Origin: Chloroflexota bacterium
GTDB lineage: Bacteria; Chloroflexota; Dehalococcoidia; UBA2979
NCBI GenBank assembly: GCA_009837285.1
Contig: VXTU01000083.1
Coordinates: forward strand, 1-32,802
DNA: 32,802 nt
Direction of reading: 5' to 3'
Under the pieces are notes generated by a model. The model was not told the origin of the DNA. It ran no database searches and saw only the letters and a program-made list of their open reading frames with translations. Both the position numbers and the translations under genes were made by a program. Positions 1 to 8,145 of this stretch are shown here, one piece after another. Position 1 is the first letter of the stretch, and every line of letters starts with the position of its first letter.

Positions 1-1
1 C

Positions 2-593
2 GCTGCAGGGGTGCTCGCCTCCATGTCGACCGCGAAGCTCGAGATGATCGACGAGGACGAGACGGGGGCGAAGTTCTTCGGCACCACCTTCAAGAGCATG
101 GAAGCGGACATCGAGACACCGGACAGCGTCAGGATGCTGGTCAGCGTGGTCGCTCCGGGGCTGGGGTTCGCCAGGATCGAAATCCTCGCCGTTGGGGACG
201 AGGCGTACATGAAGTTCTCGGAGGACGCCCCGTGGACCCCGCTGCCGGCCGACGAGATGCCGTTCAACTTCCGCTCGGTGGGCATGACCCTGAGGGACAT
301 CCTCAACGGCGTCGCCGCGGGCTCCATCGTCGGCCGCGAGGAGGTCGACGGGGTCGACACCATCCGCATTGACGGTGACGTGACGTCCGACGATATGTTG
401 GTCCTGATCCCGGACGCGGATCCGGGCCATCCGATCATCCTCAGCGTGTGGCTGGGCGAAGCGGACCACACGCTCCGGCAGATGCGACTGCAAGTTGTTC
501 GACGACGACGGTGCGGGTACGAGCCGTCTGCTCAGCATTTCCGTCAACGTCCCCGTTGACATCCAGCTTCCGGATGTGGCCTCCGGGCAGTGA
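2..593 (+). pseudogene. LppX/LprA-F-G family lipoprotein, 5'-truncated by the window and apparently frameshifted near its end
   Basis: The frame is open from base 2, so the signal peptide and lipobox lie outside the window. The visible protein has the LppX_LprAFG pattern: alternating beta strands, WTPLP, a 'REEVDGVDTIRIDG' strand and a 'LSVWLGEADHTLRQMRL' segment. Family members (LprG, LprA, LppX) are periplasmic carriers with a hydrophobic pocket for acylated lipids. After LRQMRL (about 482-490) the reading frame turns into Arg-rich noise and stops at 559. One base further along, the natural ending resumes as KLFDDDG...SISVNVPVDIQLPDVASGQ and stops with TGA at 591-593. One extra base near 490-492 explains this; it is either a real mutation or a sequencing error. 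The restored stop overlaps the GTG start of the MFS gene, which supports the restored reading. Family call good; functional status unknown. Confidence 0.75.
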
Positions 594-2089
594 GCGCCAC
601 GCGGTCCCGCCTCCAGTCGCTGGCTACTTCCGAGTCGGCCGTCCTCGCGATCCTGTGCATCGGTGTCTTCTCCACCGCACTGGACCAGACCGTCGTGGTC
701 GCCGCGCTGCCCAGCGTGATGATCGATTTGGAGATCCCGCTGACCGACCTGGACAAGGCGTCCTGGATTGTCACCGGGTACCTCATCAGCTACACCGTGG
801 CCATGCCGCTGGCCGGGCGCCTCTCCGACGTCTACGGCCGGGTGCGCATGTTCCAGGCCGCTCTGCTCCTGTTCGCGCTCGGCTCCGCGCTCGTGGCGGT
901 TGCCCCGAACTTCGAGTGGATCGTGTCCGCCCGCGTGATGCAGGCGGCGGGCGGCGGGGCCACCGTCCCGATCGGCCTCGCCATGGCCGTGGCCGCCGTC
1001 TCACCGGAGCGACGAGGCGTCGCGATCGGGCTCGTGGCCGCCTCGGCGGAGGCCGGGTCCGTGCTGGGCCCCCTCTACGGGGGAGCGATCATCGAGCTGG
1101 TCGGGTGGCGGTGGATCTTCTGGCTGGACGTCCCGCAGAGCTTCGCCCTGATCGCGCTCATGGCGATCCTGCCGAACCGCCGCAACGCCGAGGCGAAGAT
1201 GGACTACCTCGGGGCCATCGCACTCGGTGGTGCGCTCACGATTGTCACCATCGCGCTGTCGCAGCGGAGCATCTTCTCGCAGGAGTCCTACGTCCCATAC
1301 ATGCTGCTCGTGCTCGGGATCGCGCTGGTCGCCGTGCTGATCGCGGTGGAGCGGAGGGTGGCGCAGCCGCTGCTGGCGTCGTTCCTCTACTCCTCGAAGG
1401 CGTTCCTGTCGTCCAACATCACGCAGTTCCTGGTGGGGATCGCGCTGATCATCTCGCTGGTGGCGGTGCCTCTCATGTCCGGCACGGTCATGGAGAAGGG
1501 GGCGTGGGAGAGCGCGCTGCGCCTGATCCGCCTCACCGCCATGATCCCCATCGGAGCCGTGGTCGGGGGCTACATCCTGCGCGTGACCGGCGTGCGGACC
1601 GTGTGTATCGCGGGCCTGGTGCTCATCGGGGTGGGCCTGCTCACCATGAGCACGTGGGAGACCGAGGTCGCCGAGCCGCGGCTGTCCCTGCCGCTGGTGG
1701 CGGCCGGGCTGGGCTTCGGGCTGGTCATCCCGCCCATCGGCGTGAGCGCGCTGAGCGCCGCGCCGAGCAACTACTGGGGCGCGGCGGCCTCGCTGGTCAC
1801 CGCCTCGCGGATGGTGGGGATGGCCCTCGGTTTGGCGGCCCTGTCCGCGTGGGGCATCGAGCGCTTCTACAGCCTCACCGCCCACGTGACGGTCGGGACG
1901 ACCTATGAGGAGACCGAGGCGCCTTTGATCGCAGCCGGTGTAACCGTGTTCCAGAACATCTTCACCATCGCGGGTGTGCTGGCCCTGCTCGGCATCCTCT
2001 CCGCCCTGCTGATGCGGGTCGAGGATGCCGACGAGGCGGAGGACCTCTCGTCCGAGGCGCTGCCTGCCAACCCGGCGGGGGCGGGCTGA
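590..2089 (+). CDS. MFS exporter, DHA2/P55 (Rv1410c)-like, 499 aa
   Basis: A polytopic inner-membrane protein of about 14 hydrophobic segments, the usual size for a DHA2-type drug/proton antiporter. Residues 28-40 read STALDQTVVVAAL, with an acidic D32 in helix 1. Motif A (GRLSDVYGR, 76-84) follows helix 2, and a motif B-like RVMQAAGGG lies near 115-123. The GTG start at 590 overlaps the stop of the preceding LppX/LprG-like lipoprotein gene (GTGA), so the two should be translationally coupled; there is no strong Shine-Dalgarno site. In mycobacteria the LprG lipoprotein and the P55 MFS pump are co-transcribed and work together in moving triacylglycerides and lipoglycans. The order here is the same, which makes lipid export more likely than simple drug efflux, though that is inference. 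The last 25 residues are acidic and probably cytoplasmic. Confidence 0.85.
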   Translation: MSATRSRLQSLATSESAVLAILCIGVFSTALDQTVVVAALPSVMIDLEIPLTDLDKASWIVTGYLISYTVAMPLAGRLSDVYGRVRMFQAALLLFALGSALVAVAPNFEWIVSARVMQAAGGGATVPIGLAMAVAAVSPERRGVAIGLVAASAEAGSVLGPLYGGAIIELVGWRWIFWLDVPQSFALIALMAILPNRRNAEAKMDYLGAIALGGALTIVTIALSQRSIFSQESYVPYMLLVLGIALVAVLIAVERRVAQPLLASFLYSSKAFLSSNITQFLVGIALIISLVAVPLMSGTVMEKGAWESALRLIRLTAMIPIGAVVGGYILRVTGVRTVCIAGLVLIGVGLLTMSTWETEVAEPRLSLPLVAAGLGFGLVIPPIGVSALSAAPSNYWGAAASLVTASRMVGMALGLAALSAWGIERFYSLTAHVTVGTTYEETEAPLIAAGVTVFQNIFTIAGVLALLGILSALLMRVEDADEAEDLSSEALPANPAGAG

Positions 2090-2111
2090 CCCCGCGCGCC
2101 GGTTCGCAACG

Positions 2112-3200
2112 TCAGTTGATCGCGGTACGGGCCGGCGTGATCGCCGGTGACGCCTCGGACGCGCCGTTGTCTGAGCTCGCGTCGGGATAGAACTGGGCGC
2201 AGTACGCCCGGAACATCGTGACTTCGCCGTCGGAGCGGTTGAGGCGCGGCGGCGACAGGTATCGCTTGCGGCTCCAGATCTCCACGTCTTGCTCGACGTC
2301 ATGCACCTGCTGCCGGGCGATGAACCTGTTCATGAAGGGTGCGCGCAGTCTCGTGGGCAAGAACCCCAGACCCGCTACCCAGCGCTTCGGGTTGCGTATC
2401 TCGCGGACCTGCGTGGCGAGCGACATGTCGATCAGCGTGCCGTCGACCGGCGTCGCCAGCACCCACAGGCGCAGCTCCATGCCGATCGAGTGCTCGCTGA
2501 TGCTCACGAACGAGTACCCCATCCCATAGATACTGGCGTCCGCGGACAGATCGAAGGTCAGCCTCCCGACCTTCGCAATCCGCCGGACGCTCTGGAAGTT
2601 CCAGCGACTCGAGAAGAACGCCCCCTCCACGGAGACGGGGTGCGTGCGCTCCACGCTGCCGTACCCGTGGACGTACCGGAGGTGTGCGATGTCGACGACG
2701 TTCTCGGAGGTTTCCTGGGGATGGCCCGGGAAGGTCAGGGTGTTGACGATGATGTCGCTCCACCCGGCCTGCTCCGGTTCGCCTTCGGGGAGACCCCACT
2801 GCGGCTCGCGTCCGCCGACCCCCCACCACGCGAAGATCAGGCCCGCGATGTCCCGAGTCTCGAACACCCGCAACCGGGCCGACCTCGGCGGTGCCGCGTA
2901 TGGCGTGTCCACGCACTGGCCGGTCGCATCGAACTCGTAGCCGTGGAACGGGCACACGAGGCGGCCGTCGCAGACTCTCCCGCCTGCGGCTGGCCCGAGA
3001 TCGGACCCGAGGTGGGGGCACAGGGCCTCGGCGACGCAGATGCGCCCCTCGTCGTCGCTCCACACGACGATGTTCTCGCCCATCCAGGTCTTCTGGATCA
3101 GCCCGGCTTTCTGCACTTCCAGGCGATTCGCCACGAAGTACCAGCCCTCGGGGAACGGCGGCAATGAAGCGATCGAGGGCTCGCCATGTCGAGTCTGCAT
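2112..3200 (-). CDS. Rieske non-heme iron oxygenase, KshA/Neverland (cholesterol 7-desaturase)-like, 362 aa
   Basis: Numbering is from the ATG at 3200. A Rieske [2Fe-2S] site is complete: C61-P-H63 and C83-PF-H86 (CPHLGSDLG and CPFHGYEFD). The mononuclear iron site is also complete: D170-x2-H173-x4-H178 in ENVVDIAHLRYVHG, and D305 in the DVEIWSRKRY element typical of 3-ketosteroid 9-alpha-hydroxylase and Neverland-type enzymes. This is the terminal oxygenase of a multi-component system and needs a ferredoxin reductase, which is not in the window. Substrates in the group are steroids and other polycyclic lipids; the true one is not visible. The reading frame extends 26 codons upstream, but the start at 3200 has an AAGGAG site 10 nt before it and a TATCCT box further up. 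It is divergent from the GPP34-P450 gene. Confidence 0.9.
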   Translation of the reverse strand: MQTRHGEPSIASLPPFPEGWYFVANRLEVQKAGLIQKTWMGENIVVWSDDEGRICVAEALCPHLGSDLGPAAGGRVCDGRLVCPFHGYEFDATGQCVDTPYAAPPRSARLRVFETRDIAGLIFAWWGVGGREPQWGLPEGEPEQAGWSDIIVNTLTFPGHPQETSENVVDIAHLRYVHGYGSVERTHPVSVEGAFFSSRWNFQSVRRIAKVGRLTFDLSADASIYGMGYSFVSISEHSIGMELRLWVLATPVDGTLIDMSLATQVREIRNPKRWVAGLGFLPTRLRAPFMNRFIARQQVHDVEQDVEIWSRKRYLSPPRLNRSDGEVTMFRAYCAQFYPDASSDNGASEASPAITPARTAIN

Positions 3201-3210
3201 TTGTCCGACA

Positions 3211-3232
3211 CTCCTTGCCCACGAACAGGATA
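3211..3232 (-). promoter_or_regulatory. Ribosome binding site and -10 box of the Rieske oxygenase gene
   Basis: On the minus strand AAGGAG (3211-3216 on the plus strand as CTCCTT) lies 10 nt before the ATG at 3200, and TATCCT (3227-3232) lies just upstream, giving a leader of about 20 nt. The pair decides the start codon. No convincing -35 is seen. Confidence 0.45.
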
Positions 3233-3316
3233 CGAAAACGGCCAAATCATCGCATCGCGCAAGCAACTCGCCGTGCATCGCGTCCGCGCTTACGGACGTA
3301 ACGAGGTGGGCTGCGG

Positions 3317-3333
3317 TATCATTGATTCGAGGT
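3317..3333 (+). promoter_or_regulatory. Candidate -10 (TATCAT) and ribosome binding site of the GPP34-P450 gene
   Basis: TATCAT at 3317-3322 and GAGGT at 3329-3333 precede the ATG at 3342. The leader would be very short. No good -35 is present at the expected distance. Confidence 0.3.
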
Positions 3334-3341
3334 AACGGACT

Positions 3342-5366
3342 ATGACACTTTCAACCGCACCTCCCACAACGGCGCAACTCACGCTCCCGGAAGAGCTCGT
3401 ACTGATGCTCCTCAACGAGGAGAGCGGCTACTTCCACCAGGTGCCAGGGTGGGCCCTCAACTGCGCGGTCGTTGGCGCGGCGCTTGCCGAGCTGTCGCTG
3501 CTCGCGCGGATCGACACGGACCTGGAGTCCCTGGTCCTGCTGGACGACGCCGAGACCGGCGACCCCGCCCTCGATCCCATCCTCGAGGCGATTGCGGCGG
3601 AGCGGATGCAGCGAAACGCCCAGTACTGGATCGAGCGGCTGGCTCCGCAGGCTGAGACGATCATCGACCTGTCGCTGGACCGGCTGGTCGAGCTGAGGGT
3701 CCTCGACCATCACGAAGGTGACTTCTGGTCGCTCTCGCCCACTGCCTGGCACGCGGACATGTTCGGCGGCTCGGGCGAGGGCACCGCAGCCGAGTTCGTC
3801 CGGACGCGCATCAGCAAGGTGATCTTCAACAACGAGATCCCCGACCCGCGCGACATCATCATCGTCTGCCTCATCAACACGTGTGATGTCTTCCGCTTCA
3901 TGTTCCCGGTGGACGAGGAGTCCGAGGAGCGCATCGAGCTCATCTGCCGGATGGACCTGATCGGCCGCTCGATCGCCGAGGCCGTCTCCCACAACCTTGC
4001 CGGCCCGCTGCTCCGGCGCTCGGGGCTCACCAAGTCGATTCCCAGGGTTCCGCTGCGCAAGCTCCTGCTTAACCGGAACTTCCGTGACGGCAACCTGCCC
4101 GCCCTGTTCGCGGATCTCGCGGAGCAGTACGGCCCGGTGTACACGATCCGCCCGCCGTTCCGGCCGCCGATGTACGTGGTCGCCGGGCCCGACACGAACC
4201 ACTGGGCGCACCGGCAGGGGCGGATGTACCTGCGGGCCCGGGACTACCTCCAGGACTTCGAGAAGGTCTACGGCGCGTCCGGCATCCTCCCGGCACTGGA
4301 CGGCGCGGACCACTTCCGGTTCCGCAAGGCCATGGCGCCCGGCTACTCGCGCGCGAGGCTGGAGGGCCAGCTGGACGACCTGTACAGCCACACTCGAGCG
4401 GGCCTGGCCGAATGGAACGTCGGCGACACTATCGGCGCGACCTCGATGTGCCGGCGTCTCATCAACGGCGAGGTATCACCCCTCATGATCAGCGTCGACT
4501 CGCAGGACCTCATCGACGACCTGACCGAGTACAAGACGCGCGCTCTGACCACCCACGTGCTGAAGGTGCTCCCCAAGTTCATGCTGCACACGCCGGGCAT
4601 GCGGCGTCGGCGGAAGGGCATCGGGAAGCTGCTGGAGCGTGTCCAGGGTGTCCACACCGCTGCGCAGCGAGCCGGGCAACCTCGCGATCTCGCCGACGAC
4701 CTGCTCAGCCTGCACGAGAGCGACCCACAGTTCCTCCCTGAGTCGAACCTGCGCTTCGCGCTGACGGCGCCGCTCATCGCCAGCGTCTACCTCGGCGATG
4801 CCCTGAGCTTCGCGGTCTACGCCATGGCCTCACAGCCCGAGCTCTACGAGCGGATCACGGCCGAGGCGGAGGCGCTTTTCGCTGATGGCGATCCCGCGCC
4901 CGAGGACATCACCCCGGAGAGCGTCGACGTCACGCGCCGCTTCATCATGGAGAGCATGCGCATCTACCCCATCGTCCCGATGTCGGTGCGAAAGGTCATG
5001 AACGCGTGCGTCGTGGAGGACTACGAGCTACCGGAAGGCGCGGAGCTTTTCATCGCCCAGTCGGCCGCGCACTACATGGCGGACGTGTTCCCCGAGCCCA
5101 CCAAGTTCGACATCGACCGCTACCTGCCGGACCGCAACGAGCACCTCAGTCCCGGCTACGCCCCGTTCGGCCTCGGCACGCACACCTGCCTCGGCAACCG
5201 GCAAATGGAGCTGCAGCTCACCGTGAACCTGCTGATGATCGCGCACTACTTCACGCTCGAGGTGTCGCCGAAGAGCTACAAGCTCAAGATCGACCCGTTC
5301 CCGTCGCTCTCTCCGAAGAAGCTCAAGTTCCGCGTCACCGAGCAGAGGCGCGAGCTCCCGGCCTGA
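3342..5366 (+). CDS. GPP34 (GOLPH3-like) domain fused to cytochrome P450, 674 aa
   Basis: Residues 1 to about 225 match the GPP34/GOLPH3 family: LTLPEELVLMLLNEESG (13-29), VVGAALAELSLLARI (43-57), then DPALDPILEAI, and PDPRDIIIVCLINTCDVFRF (167-186). Residues from about 235 to the end are a full P450: PVYTIRPPF early beta region, ExxR at E537-R540 (ESMR), FDIDRYLPDR at 589-598, and the heme loop FGLGTHTCLG with axial C616. The I-helix reads APLIASVYLGDALSFAV (476-492) and lacks the usual acid-Thr pair. The whole is about 230 residues longer than a normal bacterial P450, and the extra part is entirely the GPP34 domain. In eukaryotes GPP34 binds phosphatidylinositol 4-phosphate and membranes, so membrane recruitment is the natural guess. 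Redox partners are not encoded nearby. No frame break separates the two halves. Confidence 0.9.
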   Translation: MTLSTAPPTTAQLTLPEELVLMLLNEESGYFHQVPGWALNCAVVGAALAELSLLARIDTDLESLVLLDDAETGDPALDPILEAIAAERMQRNAQYWIERLAPQAETIIDLSLDRLVELRVLDHHEGDFWSLSPTAWHADMFGGSGEGTAAEFVRTRISKVIFNNEIPDPRDIIIVCLINTCDVFRFMFPVDEESEERIELICRMDLIGRSIAEAVSHNLAGPLLRRSGLTKSIPRVPLRKLLLNRNFRDGNLPALFADLAEQYGPVYTIRPPFRPPMYVVAGPDTNHWAHRQGRMYLRARDYLQDFEKVYGASGILPALDGADHFRFRKAMAPGYSRARLEGQLDDLYSHTRAGLAEWNVGDTIGATSMCRRLINGEVSPLMISVDSQDLIDDLTEYKTRALTTHVLKVLPKFMLHTPGMRRRRKGIGKLLERVQGVHTAAQRAGQPRDLADDLLSLHESDPQFLPESNLRFALTAPLIASVYLGDALSFAVYAMASQPELYERITAEAEALFADGDPAPEDITPESVDVTRRFIMESMRIYPIVPMSVRKVMNACVVEDYELPEGAELFIAQSAAHYMADVFPEPTKFDIDRYLPDRNEHLSPGYAPFGLGTHTCLGNRQMELQLTVNLLMIAHYFTLEVSPKSYKLKIDPFPSLSPKKLKFRVTEQRRELPA

Positions 5367-5607
5367 CCCGCTCCTCCTGGCCCCCGAACGACGGTCCGAC
5401 CTCTCCTCGTCCATGAGAGGGGCCACATTCTGATCCCCTCTCCCCCCGCCGAGGGGAGAGGGTGAGGGTGAGGGGGGTCCTCCTGGTGCGACCAACCTCA
5501 GAGGAGCCCGCCCAACCCTGACCGTTCGACGTCCCATGTACGGGCCGAGGGGATCGCGCTGTGGCGTCCGCTGCGTTGCCGCCGTCCCGTCCCGTGGCGG
5601 ATCGGCG
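5367..5607 (+). repeat. Convergent intergenic spacer with a G/C-rich hairpin repeat
   Basis: Between the ends of the P450 and RND genes lies a perfect 10-bp stem, CCCTCTCCCC (5436-5445) with GGGGAGAGGG (5453-5462) and a 7-nt loop, followed by GTGAGGGTGAGG steps. A smaller stem, CCTCTC (5400-5405) with GAGAGG (5415-5420), precedes it. The look is that of a dispersed intergenic REP-like element found in many environmental high-GC genomes. It may also end transcription from both sides, although there is no T-run. Only one copy is in the window. Confidence 0.55.
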
Positions 5608-8091
5608 CTACGCGGAGCTGCCCTCGTCATGGCGGCGGTGCACTGCCTCGATAGCAAGGTCGAGCTCATCCGACATGCGTTGCACGGCCGAGCGCAGGCG
5701 CATGTTCTGGTAGGCGCCCCAGACCGTCATCGCAGGCGGCACGACCAGAATGGAGACGATGAGCGAGTAGGCGATGGTGATTGCGGCCGTGATGCCGAAC
5801 TGCTGCGACGCGGCCAGCGGCGAGGCGACCAGCACGCCGAGCCCCAGCGCCGTCGTCAGCGCCGAGCCCAGCAGCGCCGAGCCGGTGGTCGCGAGCGTCC
5901 GGATCGCCGCTTGCTCCGGGTTCCGCAGCTGCGCGAACTCCTCGCGGTAGCGGTGGATGACGTGGATCGTGTAGTCCACCCCGATGCCGATCGACAGCGC
6001 AGTGATCATCGACGTGATCAGTGTGTACGGGATCCCCAGCAGCGCCATGGTGCCCAGCACGGAGATCAGGACCAGCACGATTGGCCCGACGGCCACGATC
6101 GCGAGCAGAGGCTGACGCACAGTCGCCCAGAAGAAGAAGGCGAGGATGCCGAGCGCGACCGCTATGGTCGTCGTAATCGCCTCCGTCTGCCGGTCCGTGA
6201 TGGAGTCCGTGACGGTCACAGAGATGATGCTCAGCGATGTCGCCGTGATCGTGTCGTCCTCGCCGAACCAGAGCTCCTCGAGGTCGCCCTGGATCGCCTT
6301 GGTGGCGGCGGGGTCGTCGACGTAGGTGGGGAACTGGAGCAGGATCGCGTCGACGCCGTCGGGGTCGTTGATGAGCAAGTGTCCGAAGGCGGGATCGAGC
6401 GCCTCCAGTCGGTCCAGGAACTGCTGCATCAGCGCCGGGTCGAGTTCGAGCCCTGCCGAGGCCTCCTCGAACAGCGCCGCGAGCTCCGGGTCGTACCGGT
6501 CGCCGGGCTCACCGCTGTCGGTGGTCCAATCCCGCAGCAGCGACTCATAGGACACCCCCAGGGGGCCCGCCGCGGCCTGCGGACGGCTGGCTTCGTCGTC
6601 GAAGGCGACGGCGAGATCGCGCAGGTTGAGGAGCGTGCGGGTCTCGGTAGCCTCGGCCCGCACGAGTGTGCTCGTCATCTCCGTGGAGCCGCCGACGGCT
6701 GCATCGAGGGTGTCCATGTCCTGAAGCAGGCTGCCGCCGCGGGGCAGGATGTCGCGGATGCTGAACTCCGCCTCCAGCCCCCGGGCCGAGAATCCGAGGA
6801 CCGCGGTGACCACCAGCACCACGACGATGTACGGCGCGGGCCGGCGCGCGACGCTCCTGCCCAGGAGCTCGGCGGCGCGTCCAATCCCGGGCAGCGCGCC
6901 CGAGATCGGGCGAGGCTGTCGCAGCGTGCCTCGCGCCTCGCGCCGGCGGTCGATGATCGTCCGCCCCGCCGGAACCAGCGTGAGCATCACGATCAGGCTC
7001 ATCCCCACGCCGAGGCCGGCGATGACGCCGAAGTCGCCGACGATCGCGATCGGAGAGAACAGGCTCGCCAGGAAGCTCACGATCGTCGTGGCGGCCGCCA
7101 GGACCAGCGGGACGGTGACGTTCCGCATGCCGATCCGGACGGCGGACAGCACGGGCTCACCGGCGAGGCGCTGCTCGCGGTAATGCGAGATCGACTGGAT
7201 CGCGTAGTCGACCGTCAGGCTGATCATGATGATCGGCACCATCGACGTCAGTGAGTTCGGCGGACCCGTCAGGCTCAGCCCGTTCGGCCCGACCCAGCCT
7301 TCCACTCCGATGATCCAGACGAGCGCCATGAACAGTCCTGCCAGCGTGAGCAGGAGATCCGAGATGGTGCGCATGAAGAGCAGCAGCAGCGCCGCGATGA
7401 GCAGCATCGCGAGCCCGATCAGCGGGGCCATGCCCTCCTCGGTTGCCCGCTGGTACTCGTCCTCCACCACCGTCGGCGAGATGCTGCTGACGCGGAGCGG
7501 CCCCTCATCCGCGTCGGCGAGCACGTCGATTCTTCGCTCCGCCTCCTGTACGCGCTCGTCGCCTGTGTCGAGCAGGCGGATGGTGGCGATCGCGACGGAC
7601 GTGCCGTCCGTGTCCGTTCCCGTCATCGCGGCGATCGCGTCGCCGATCACGGGAGCCGCGCGGGCCGCGTCGATCTGGGCCTGCGTCACCCCCTCGATGC
7701 GCTCGAGCTGCAGAGCCGCCTGCACGAGGGCGGCGGGTGTGATGACGGGGTCAACGGGCGGGAGCAGCGCACCGATGTCCGGGTCGACGACGATCTCGTC
7801 GACGAGCGCGGCCATCTGTGCGAGCCCGTCGGGAGTGAGCGCCTCCCCGCGGAAGAGGAGCGTGACCACGCTGGTCTCGCCGGCGTCTCCGAAGAGCGCG
7901 TCGATCTCCTGCAGCGTCGCGGCGACCGGGCTGTCCTGGGGCAGGGTCTCCTCGGTCGTCGGCAGCGGCGCGCGCAGCGGCGCGCCGGCGCCGAGCACGA
8001 CCGTGACGATGAGGAGGGCGCTGATGGTCAGCCAGGGGCGGACCGTGACCAGCCAGCTGATCTGAGTCAACACATTGCTCATCGCACGCAT
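5608..8091 (-). CDS. RND superfamily transporter, MMPL/HAE3 type, 827 aa
   Basis: The protein is two homologous halves. Each has one N-terminal membrane helix, a large extracytoplasmic domain and a block of about five helices. The helix-4 signatures are SLTVDYAIQSISHYREQ in the first half and SIGIGVDYTIHVIHRYREE in the second, with the DY pair typical of MMPL/HAE3 proteins. Family members export lipids or other hydrophobic compounds (MmpL) or hopanoids (HpnN); no periplasmic adaptor or outer membrane factor is nearby, as usual for this branch. An ATG three codons inside (8082) is an alternative start; neither has a clear Shine-Dalgarno site. It sits just downstream of the FAD oxidoreductase gene on the same strand (about 55 nt apart), so co-transcription is likely. 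The substrate is not evident. Confidence 0.88.
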   Translation of the reverse strand: MRAMSNVLTQISWLVTVRPWLTISALLIVTVVLGAGAPLRAPLPTTEETLPQDSPVAATLQEIDALFGDAGETSVVTLLFRGEALTPDGLAQMAALVDEIVVDPDIGALLPPVDPVITPAALVQAALQLERIEGVTQAQIDAARAAPVIGDAIAAMTGTDTDGTSVAIATIRLLDTGDERVQEAERRIDVLADADEGPLRVSSISPTVVEDEYQRATEEGMAPLIGLAMLLIAALLLLFMRTISDLLLTLAGLFMALVWIIGVEGWVGPNGLSLTGPPNSLTSMVPIIMISLTVDYAIQSISHYREQRLAGEPVLSAVRIGMRNVTVPLVLAAATTIVSFLASLFSPIAIVGDFGVIAGLGVGMSLIVMLTLVPAGRTIIDRRREARGTLRQPRPISGALPGIGRAAELLGRSVARRPAPYIVVVLVVTAVLGFSARGLEAEFSIRDILPRGGSLLQDMDTLDAAVGGSTEMTSTLVRAEATETRTLLNLRDLAVAFDDEASRPQAAAGPLGVSYESLLRDWTTDSGEPGDRYDPELAALFEEASAGLELDPALMQQFLDRLEALDPAFGHLLINDPDGVDAILLQFPTYVDDPAATKAIQGDLEELWFGEDDTITATSLSIISVTVTDSITDRQTEAITTTIAVALGILAFFFWATVRQPLLAIVAVGPIVLVLISVLGTMALLGIPYTLITSMITALSIGIGVDYTIHVIHRYREEFAQLRNPEQAAIRTLATTGSALLGSALTTALGLGVLVASPLAASQQFGITAAITIAYSLIVSILVVPPAMTVWGAYQNMRLRSAVQRMSDELDLAIEAVHRRHDEGSSA

Positions 8092-8145
8092 TCTAAGCGA
8101 GGCGCTGCGCAGGCGCGCTCGCCGGCCGCGGCCTCGGTCTAGCGC

